From Akkermansia sp. (GTDB taxonomy: Bacteria > Verrucomicrobiota > Verrucomicrobiia > Verrucomicrobiales > Akkermansiaceae), in NCBI RefSeq assembly GCF_020860705.1, contig NZ_JAJBTT010000051.1, forward strand, positions 1 through 59,681: a stretch of DNA of 59,681 nucleotides, written 5' to 3'. The notes beneath the pieces are model-generated. The model was not told the origin of the DNA, made no database searches, and saw only the letters and a list, made by a program, of their open reading frames with translations. Within the stretch, counting starts at the first letter, position 1; each line of letters begins with the position of its first letter. The translations under genes and the position numbers were made by a program. Below, piece after piece: positions 54,344 through 59,681 of this stretch.

Positions 54344-54416
54344 TTTCTTTTCTGTGAAACATTCTTTCAAAAGGAGATTCTTTTTCCCGGAAGATTCCTT
54401 TAGTGGATGAAAAATA

Positions 54417-54439
54417 GTGGTGCTAAAGTGGTGCAACTT
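54417..54439 (+). repeat. Right arm-type repeat
   Basis: GTGGTGCTAAA then GTGGTGCAA in the same orientation as the left copy at 44195, with two base differences. It stands about 100 bases inside attR. Confidence 0.5.
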
Positions 54440-54444
54440 TTTTT

Positions 54445-54480
54445 ACGTTTCGGTGCGTTTTTACACGCTTTTAACGATTT
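54445..54480 (+). promoter_or_regulatory. Helically phased RCG-TTTT repeats near attR
   Basis: Four copies of (A/G)CG followed by a T-tract begin at 54445, 54455, 54465 and 54474, spaced 10, 10 and 9 bases. Such phasing fits cooperative binding or DNA bending by an excisionase or integrase. Confidence 0.5.
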
Positions 54481-54508
54481 TTGAGAGAAGTGAGAAGAGA
54501 AAGAAAAA

Positions 54509-54535
54509 GCCTCGCAAGTGGTTAACTTGCAAGGC
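54509..54535 (-). terminator. Replacement terminator of the tRNA gene
   Basis: GCCTCGCAAGT and ACTTGCAAGGC pair with one mismatch. On the leftward strand TTTTTCTTTCTC follows. It is carried by the element just inside attR, so it replaces the host terminator left at 44076. Confidence 0.75.
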
Positions 54536-54539
54536 TTTA

Positions 54540-54618
<79 letters not shown>

Positions 54619-54728
54619 GTTGAAGAACAACGTGAAAAAACGATAGCAGAATTTGGGGGAAAGGGCAAAGTTTTTATGCAGGCATCACGTTTTGGATGGG
54701 GAGGAGGCCGGGAAAGCGGGCTGGGAGG

Positions 54729-56234
54729 TCAGACCTGCAGTTTCGTCCAGCTCCGGCCCTTGACGATCTTATAGAGGATGGTGGACTGGACGGCCATTTC
54801 AAAGGCGAAGAGCAGCCAGATGCCCCACAGGGTCATGGTTTCCGGTGCCGTCTTGAACCAGACCCAGGTGCAGACGACGCGGAAGAAGCCCATGATGCCA
54901 TAGGAGATGAACATGACCCTCCGCGTGTCTCCCGCGCCCCGCAGGGACATTTTCATGACGATGCAGGCGGCGAAGAAGGGTTCCACCAGCAGCATGGTGC
55001 GCAGGACGGGGATGCCCGTGTCAATGAGGGTCATGTTTCCGTTGGAAAATATCTGCATGAAGAGGGAAGGGAAGGCGCAGAAGAGCACTCCCAGCCCCGT
55101 CATGAAGATGATGGCGTACCGCATGCATTTCCAGATGGTGATGCGGGCCATGAGCGCGTTCCGGGCGCCCAGGTACTGGCCTACCAGCGTGGAGGCCGCC
55201 ATGCCGATGGCGAAGCCGGGCAGGAAGCTGAGCGATTCAATGCGGACGGCGATGTTGTGGACGCCCAGCACCCCCTTGATGGGTAGCTCACTGATGATGG
55301 AGAGGCAGAACATCTGGATGCCCCACATGCCGAAGACTTCCACGGCCTGCGGAAGCCCGATTTTCAGGATGCGCTTTTGCATGCCCATGTCCGGCCGCAG
55401 GTGGGAGAAGCTGAGGTACAGGGGCGGCGCATAGTGTTCCCCCCGTTCCCGGACGAGTTCTTCCAGTGATTCATGTTCCCTTCCCGCAAATATTTTTTTC
55501 CTGCGCCGCAGCATGATGAAGAGGAGCATGACCATGCTGATGCCATAGCCGCAGACCGTTCCCGCCGCAATGCCTCCGATGCGCCAGCCGCCCAGGGGAG
55601 CGTCCGCAAAGACGAAGGTAACGCTGAAGATGACGTTCAGGATGCCCACGCTCATCATGATCCAGAAGGGCAGCCGTGTGTCTCCTGAACCGCGGAGGGC
55701 GGCATTGATGGCAAAGACCACGCCGCTGAAGGGGGCCGCGAACGCGGCTACATACACGTATTGCAGGGCATAGGCCCGTGCGGCTTCATTCATGGTCAGC
55801 ACGTGCGTGACCAGGAAGCCGCTGCATGCGAAGAGCAGCCCGCAGGAGATGATGCCGGCCAGCAGCCCCAGCATGGCGGCCTGGTGCAGCCCGTGCTGCG
55901 CCTGGGGATAGTCCCTGGCTCCCGTCATGCGGGAGACGATGGCCGTGGCCCCCATCATGATGGATCCCTGAATGACGAAGCCGAACCACATCAGGAAGAC
56001 GACGGCTCCCATGCCGTCGGAGATGTCAATGGTGTCCTGGGCGTTCAGTCCGATTTTGGTGGCGATGAAAAGGTCCGACGAAGTGACGAAGAAGCTCAGC
56101 AGCTGTTCCAGGAAGGGCCAGAAGGCAATGACGGCAATCTGGCGAGGCAGCGACAGTCCGGCCAGTTTGCCGCCCAGCCGCGCACGGGAAGCCCGGCCGC
56201 GGATGATGCCTTCTCTTGCGTCTCCCGCACTCAT
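54729..56234 (-). CDS. MATE family efflux transporter
   Basis: A 501-residue polytopic exporter with about 12 membrane helices. The internal duplication typical of MATE is visible: 'INAALRGSGDTRLPFW' in the N-half and 'MKMSLRGAGDTRRVMF' in the C-half, and 'TSSDLFIATKIG' near the first helix. Between the halves there is a charged cytoplasmic stretch (about 240-290) rich in Arg and Glu. MATE proteins export cationic compounds against Na+ or H+. The start codon overlaps the menG stop as ATGA, so the two are co-translated. The substrate cannot be read. Confidence 0.9.
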   Translation of the reverse strand: MSAGDAREGIIRGRASRARLGGKLAGLSLPRQIAVIAFWPFLEQLLSFFVTSSDLFIATKIGLNAQDTIDISDGMGAVVFLMWFGFVIQGSIMMGATAIVSRMTGARDYPQAQHGLHQAAMLGLLAGIISCGLLFACSGFLVTHVLTMNEAARAYALQYVYVAAFAAPFSGVVFAINAALRGSGDTRLPFWIMMSVGILNVIFSVTFVFADAPLGGWRIGGIAAGTVCGYGISMVMLLFIMLRRRKKIFAGREHESLEELVRERGEHYAPPLYLSFSHLRPDMGMQKRILKIGLPQAVEVFGMWGIQMFCLSIISELPIKGVLGVHNIAVRIESLSFLPGFAIGMAASTLVGQYLGARNALMARITIWKCMRYAIIFMTGLGVLFCAFPSLFMQIFSNGNMTLIDTGIPVLRTMLLVEPFFAACIVMKMSLRGAGDTRRVMFISYGIMGFFRVVCTWVWFKTAPETMTLWGIWLLFAFEMAVQSTILYKIVKGRSWTKLQV

Positions 56235-56902
56235 TTCTGGGCCGTGTAAATGCTGGCGATGCCTCCGTTGAGAGGTTCCGCCGTGATATTGGTGTATCCG
56301 CAGTCCCGGAGCAGGTTTTTCATATCCTCTCCGCAGGGAAACGCTTCAATGCTGTCCGCCAGGTAGTCATACGCTTCCCGGTGGCCGGTCATCCAGCCTG
56401 CAATGACCGGAAGGACATGGTGCAGGTAAAACCGGTAGGGGCCTTTCAGCAGGTTTTCAGGCAGGGAGAAGTCCAGAATGAGCAGATGTCCCCCCGGACG
56501 TAGCATTCGCCTCATTTCCTTCAGGGCATCCGGATAGCTGGCCATGTTCCGCAGGCCGAAGGCAACGGTGACCGCATCATAGGAGGCGGAGGGGAAGGGC
56601 AGGTTCATGGCGTCCGCGCAAACCAGATTCGCCAGTCCCCGTTCAGCGGCTACATCCAGCATGGGCTGGCAGAAGTCGGATCCCGTCAGGCGTATTTCCG
56701 GCATGGCTCGCAGGATGGCCAGAGCCAGGTCGCCCGTTCCCGTCGCCAGGTCCAGAAGGCGTTCCGGCTTCCATTCGGAGACGAGCTGGACCACACGCTG
56801 CCGCCACAGCAGGTCCACGCCCATGCTCAGTACATGGTTGGTGGCCACATAGCGCGGTGCAATGGCGGAAAAAGCGGCTTTGACGAATTCTGGATTGCGC
56901 AT
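56231..56902 (-). CDS. menG: Demethylmenaquinone methyltransferase
   Basis: A 223-residue UbiE/MenG SAM-dependent C-methyltransferase that completes menaquinone synthesis and so supplies the electron acceptor of complex I. The N-terminal 'MRNPEFVKAAFSAIAPRYVATNHVLS' and 'WRQRVV' are family marks. 'LLDLATGTGDLAL' is the SAM loop, 'DFCQPML' and 'DAMNLPFPSASYDAVTVAFGLRNM' follow, and 'GGIASIY' near the end is typical. An upstream ATG (56938) lies in the loop of a terminator hairpin, so the start at 56902 is preferred. No clear ribosome-binding site. The gene could equally be called ubiE. Confidence 0.87.
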   Translation of the reverse strand: MRNPEFVKAAFSAIAPRYVATNHVLSMGVDLLWRQRVVQLVSEWKPERLLDLATGTGDLALAILRAMPEIRLTGSDFCQPMLDVAAERGLANLVCADAMNLPFPSASYDAVTVAFGLRNMASYPDALKEMRRMLRPGGHLLILDFSLPENLLKGPYRFYLHHVLPVIAGWMTGHREAYDYLADSIEAFPCGEDMKNLLRDCGYTNITAEPLNGGIASIYTAQK

Positions 56903-56924
56903 GCGTGACGGAGGCTGGATAGTA

Positions 56925-56951
56925 AAAAAGAGCACCATAAGTGCTCTTTTT
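56925..56951. terminator. Bidirectional terminator between tRNA-His and menG
   Basis: AAAAAGAGCAC and GTGCTCTTTTT form a perfect 11-bp stem around CATAA. The T-run on both strands allows termination either way. Downstream of tRNA-His on the leftward strand it ends that transcript. Confidence 0.8.
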
Positions 56952-56966
56952 CATGAAGGAAAGGGA

Positions 56967-57042
56967 TGGGGTGTCGGACGGGGCTCGAACCCGCAACAAC
57001 CAGAATCACAATCTGGGGCTCTACCATTGAACTACCGACACC
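56967..57042 (-). tRNA. tRNA-His (anticodon GTG)
   Basis: A 76-base tRNA with encoded CCA and the extra G at position -1 paired with C73, the histidine identity element. Acceptor GTGTCGG/CCGACAC, anticodon loop TTGTGAT in stem CCAGA/TCTGG, T arm with TTCGAGC. Confidence 0.93.
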
Positions 57043-57212
57043 ATTTGATGTTGTGGTGCGGCAGACATTACCCGCCCTCTTCCGTTTTGGCAAGAAGAAA
57101 ATAAGTCTGGCGAGATTTTTAAACGTGGCGCTTGCCCAAAAGTAAAAGAGGAAGGGGGGTGAGGCATTATTTGTTTCCCCTTTGGAAAGGGATGACAGGT
57201 TTACGCGGTCTT

Positions 57213-57461
57213 CTATTGAATCCGCCTGGATTTGATGTAGACCTTTTTACAGTGGGAATTGATGTAATACACACCGCCTTTCGGGCCTACCCGATAGGTT
57301 CTGCTTTCCTGTGCCTGCAAGGCGCGGGGAGAGGTTTGTGCTCCGGGAACCATTCCGGAGCACAGGGGCGTGTATTCCGGAAGAAGGGGTTTGCGGATGC
57401 ACTGGGCCAGGCAGAGGAGGGCAGGGAGGATGGCCGCCGGAATGAAAAGGGAGCGCTTCAT
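57213..57461 (-). CDS. Small lipoprotein with GPxGGxYY motif
   Basis: An 82-residue protein from the ATG at 57461. Residues 1-19 form a signal with the lipobox 'LAQC', so the mature chain would be lipid-anchored at C19. The C-terminal 'TYRVGPKGGVYYINSHCKKVYIK' segment matches the short 'GPRGG.YYIN..GKKVYV' element seen in the PBCV basic adaptor domain and in several bacterial surface proteins (from memory). An upstream in-frame ATG at 57500 would bury the signal. The function is unknown. Confidence 0.65.
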   Translation of the reverse strand: MKRSLFIPAAILPALLCLAQCIRKPLLPEYTPLCSGMVPGAQTSPRALQAQESRTYRVGPKGGVYYINSHCKKVYIKSRRIQ

Positions 57462-57617
57462 GAAAGCATCATTATCTTTTTCAAGGATTTGTCTTGTCAA
57501 GTTCGGGAATCGTGCTGAATGGATTTTTATGAGAAGAATATGATTTTTTATTCCTTATTTGAAAACGAATGTTTGAATTTATTTTATTTCCAATTATTAT
57601 CACAACCACAGTGTTTT

Positions 57618-57629
57618 TTAACGCGTTAA
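57618..57629. promoter_or_regulatory. TTAACGCGTTAA palindrome
   Basis: A perfect 12-bp dyad 25 bases upstream of the next gene's ATG, in AT-rich DNA. Possible operator. Confidence 0.3.
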
Positions 57630-57654
57630 CCGGACAGCCTTTCTGAACCAAGCC

Positions 57655-58443
57655 ATGAATTTCTTTCCACACATCCCCATGTTGTCCACCGTATTCAGCA
57701 GTATCGGCTGTTATTTACTGCCTTTCGGCGTCGTTTTGCTTTGGATTCTTTATGAATCCAGAAAAGTAAAGGCTGTTCTTCTTGCCGGATTGGTTCTCCT
57801 GAGCATCATGTGCATGTTTTTCCATGAAGCATGCTCTCCCAGCAGGGAATATCCGTGGGACTGCATGGTAGAGCACATGTTTACGGCAGCGCTTCTGCCC
57901 TTCCTCTGTCTGCTGGGGTACATTGTATACGTGTTTCTTTGCGCGTGCATTCCGGTGTACAGGAAAATGTGGAAGAACATCGGTTTTATCGTCCTTGGAG
58001 GAATGAGCCTGGCGTTTGAATATGTGAATGTTTCCTTTCCGTTGATGCTGCTGGCGGGTTATTGGTTCCGGTTCATCATCCGCCGGAAGTTCCCGAACCA
58101 CATTCCCTTGATCAGGAAGTGCCACGGGATATTGGCCATAGGAGTGATTCCGGGAATTTGCCTGGTCGGCATTATCTGCGCCATTTTGTTTCCTCCACCG
58201 GAAAGTTTTATTTGTGAGAAGGTTCAGGAGGAAATGGCCCGGGACATGGCCCTGTGGAATTACCAGGGCAACCTGGTGCTCCTGTCCTGCCGTTTTATGA
58301 AGGTAGAGCGGGAAAAGGACTGCATCACCGTGAAGTATTATTGCGAGACGAATATGGGGCCTGCCGTGTACAGGGCATTCTGCAATAATTATGGCGGTTA
58401 CGTGAAGGCGGATTGTTCCCTGCTGGGCAAGCAGGCTCCCTGA
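57655..58443 (+). CDS. Unknown polytopic membrane protein
   Basis: A 262-residue protein with about five or six hydrophobic segments in the first 190 residues (near 15-32, 40-56, 75-100, 108-125, 130-145 and 158-180), then a soluble C-terminal domain of about 75 residues with several cysteines ('FICEKVQEEMARDMALWNY', 'LLSCRFMKVEREKDCITVKYYC'). I recognise no family. It stands alone between two leftward genes. The hydrophobic pattern and open frame support a real gene. Confidence 0.7.
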   Translation: MNFFPHIPMLSTVFSSIGCYLLPFGVVLLWILYESRKVKAVLLAGLVLLSIMCMFFHEACSPSREYPWDCMVEHMFTAALLPFLCLLGYIVYVFLCACIPVYRKMWKNIGFIVLGGMSLAFEYVNVSFPLMLLAGYWFRFIIRRKFPNHIPLIRKCHGILAIGVIPGICLVGIICAILFPPPESFICEKVQEEMARDMALWNYQGNLVLLSCRFMKVEREKDCITVKYYCETNMGPAVYRAFCNNYGGYVKADCSLLGKQAP

Positions 58444-58482
58444 TGTTAGGGAACCCCGTCGCTTGCCCGGCAGGGAGCGGAG

Positions 58483-59307
58483 TCAGAGTTCAATGTCTCC
58501 AGTAAAGACGAGGTCTGCCGGACCGGTGAGCGTGACATTGGTAAAGTGGTCCCCCATGCGCTGGAAGCCGACTTTAAGCGTGTCTCCCCCCGCCACGTCC
58601 ACTTGAATGGGAGAAGGGGCGTCCGTTAATACGGCGTGCAGCAGGGCGCAGGCGGTCATTCCCGTTCCGCAGGCAAGCGTTTCATCCTCCACGCCGCGTT
58701 CGTAGGTCCGGATGGCGATGTGTCCCGGTGACAGGATTCTGGCAAAGTTGGCGTTGGTGCCTTTGGGAGAGAAGGCGTCATGATAGCGCAGGTAGGCGCC
58801 CAGCCGTGGGATGTCCAGGTCGTCCAGATGGTCCAGAAACGCTACGGCGTGCGGAACTCCCGTGTTCAGGAAGTGAACGTCCGCTCCGACGGTCGGGTCT
58901 GCATTCAGCACGAAGAGCTGCAGGGAGTGGGGTTCCGTCAGGCTGACGGTCACATTGCCGTCTTTTTCAAAAGAGGCGGTTACGACGCCGGCCATCGTTT
59001 CAAAGGGGAGAGGGGTTGCCTTGTCGTGATGGAGCAACGCGGCGGCAAAGTTGCCGAAGCAGCGGGCTCCGTTGCCGCACATCTCGGCTTCTCCTCCGTC
59101 GGCATTGTAATAGCGCATGCGCACGATTCCGCCTTTGTCCCGGGACGGTTCCACGGCAATGAGGCCGTCCGCCCCGATGCCGAAGCGGCGGTCGCACAGG
59201 GCTTCAATGGTTTCCTTGTCCAGCGCGGAAGAAAGACTCAGTCCACGGTTGTCCACCATGATGAAGTCATTGCCGGCTCCCGTCATTTTGTAAAAATGAA
59301 GCAGCAT
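58483..59307 (-). CDS. dapF: Diaminopimelate epimerase
   Basis: A 274-residue PLP-independent epimerase that converts LL- to meso-diaminopimelate for peptidoglycan and lysine. The two catalytic cysteines are C77 in 'MCGNGARC' and C213 in 'LACGTGMTA'. N-terminal 'FYKMTGAGNDF' and 'RFGIGADGL' are family marks. Length is normal. It lies 59 bases downstream of the priA-like fragment in the same direction. Confidence 0.95.
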   Translation of the reverse strand: MLLHFYKMTGAGNDFIMVDNRGLSLSSALDKETIEALCDRRFGIGADGLIAVEPSRDKGGIVRMRYYNADGGEAEMCGNGARCFGNFAAALLHHDKATPLPFETMAGVVTASFEKDGNVTVSLTEPHSLQLFVLNADPTVGADVHFLNTGVPHAVAFLDHLDDLDIPRLGAYLRYHDAFSPKGTNANFARILSPGHIAIRTYERGVEDETLACGTGMTACALLHAVLTDAPSPIQVDVAGGDTLKVGFQRMGDHFTNVTLTGPADLVFTGDIEL

Positions 59308-59366
59308 AATAGTAAGTTGTGTTGTCCCGGAATTTTAATGCGGCCGTCCGGGTTTGGCAAGGAGGG

Positions 59367-59669
59367 TTACATGAATGACATGGCGTCCACGTCAATGACG
59401 GCCGTCAGGTCGTCCCCCAGTCCGGCTTCCTGCACCAGCTTCCGGAGTGTGCGCGAAAGGATGCGCGCGGACGGCCCCTTCACCGTGATCTGGAATCTGA
59501 ACTGGCCGTGTGCGCGTGGGATGGGGGCCGGCATCGGGTCCGTCATCGTGGCGGGGGGGGGCAGCATGCCGCGGAGGCGCGCCGCCCGCGTGCGCGTGGC
59601 GAATTCCGCCAAGTTTTCATGATGGGAGAGTCCGGTCAGCAAGGCGATATGGGTGAAGGGCTGGAGGAT
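59367..59669 (-). CDS. priA: C-terminal part of a PriA-like primosomal helicase
   Basis: About 100 in-frame residues resemble the end of PriA: 'PFTHIALLTG', then a region ending 'GQFRFQITVKGPSARIL', and a final 'AVIDVDAMSFM', like the usual 'W-I-L-D-V-D-P' end. The frame is open from 59669. Just upstream, at 59670-59672, is an in-frame TGA, only nine bases from the window edge. Either the upstream gene is frameshifted or disrupted there, or the edge sequence is unreliable. The helicase core is not in the window, so the identity rests on the C-terminal domain alone. Confidence 0.6.
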   Translation of the reverse strand: MLQPFTHIALLTGLSHHENLAEFATRTRAARLRGMLPPPATMTDPMPAPIPRAHGQFRFQITVKGPSARILSRTLRKLVQEAGLGDDLTAVIDVDAMSFM

Positions 59670-59681
59670 TCATGTTATAAA

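Noticed and set aside
56903..56938. Earlier start for menG at 56938
   Set aside because: It would place the start codon in the loop of a strong terminator hairpin and add 12 non-conserved residues.

Overview
The window looks like a chromosomal segment of a Verrucomicrobiota bacterium close to Akkermansia. This is inference from gene content: a PEP-CTERM protein, a giant autotransporter with autotransporter-associated beta-strand repeats, MenG/UbiE-type menaquinone methylation and a DUF3472-type secreted protein. No sequence search was possible.

Layout. 1-1640: a DUF3472-like exported protein and a coupled 50-residue membrane peptide. 1664-14555: a long leftward complex I operon, nuoD-E-F-G-H-I-J-K-L-M-N, which lacks nuoA, nuoB and nuoC at its 5' end. 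NuoH and NuoJ carry unusual insertions. 14556-20426: a repeat-rich intergenic stretch, an exported polysaccharide deacetylase, a putative Na+/H+ antiporter followed closely by riboflavin synthase, and PrmA. 20427-27007: an accessory-looking block with a long hairpin, a 1648-residue PEP-CTERM protein built from 'AxGxY' repeats with foreign-looking codon use, and two AT-rich paralogous small genes. 28019-43978: a 5319-residue autotransporter made of large repeated modules and a C-terminal beta-barrel.

44108-54587 is an integrated mobile element of about 10.4 kb in a CAU-anticodon tRNA gene, bounded by 48-bp perfect direct repeats. It encodes a tyrosine integrase, an unknown 214-residue protein, two overlapping micro-ORFs, a divergent repressor/RHH switch, two unknown small proteins, a structured leader, an AlpA/excisionase-like HTH protein, a CHC2-TOPRIM primase, a P-loop helicase-like protein and a PstI/BsuBI-type restriction-modification pair. 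No capsid, terminase, relaxase or transfer genes are visible. The plan (integrase, regulatory switch, primase plus helicase, defence cargo, tRNA site) resembles P4/PICI-type phage satellites or small integrative elements. It is the best candidate for an undescribed system here. Paired TACCCTGT-like repeats flank its replication and regulation module, and candidate integrase or excisionase sites lie at both ends.

54543-59681: the repaired tRNA, a MATE exporter overlapping menG/ubiE, tRNA-His, a small lipoprotein, an unknown membrane protein, dapF, and the 3' end of a priA-like gene cut by the window edge, with an in-frame stop close to that edge.
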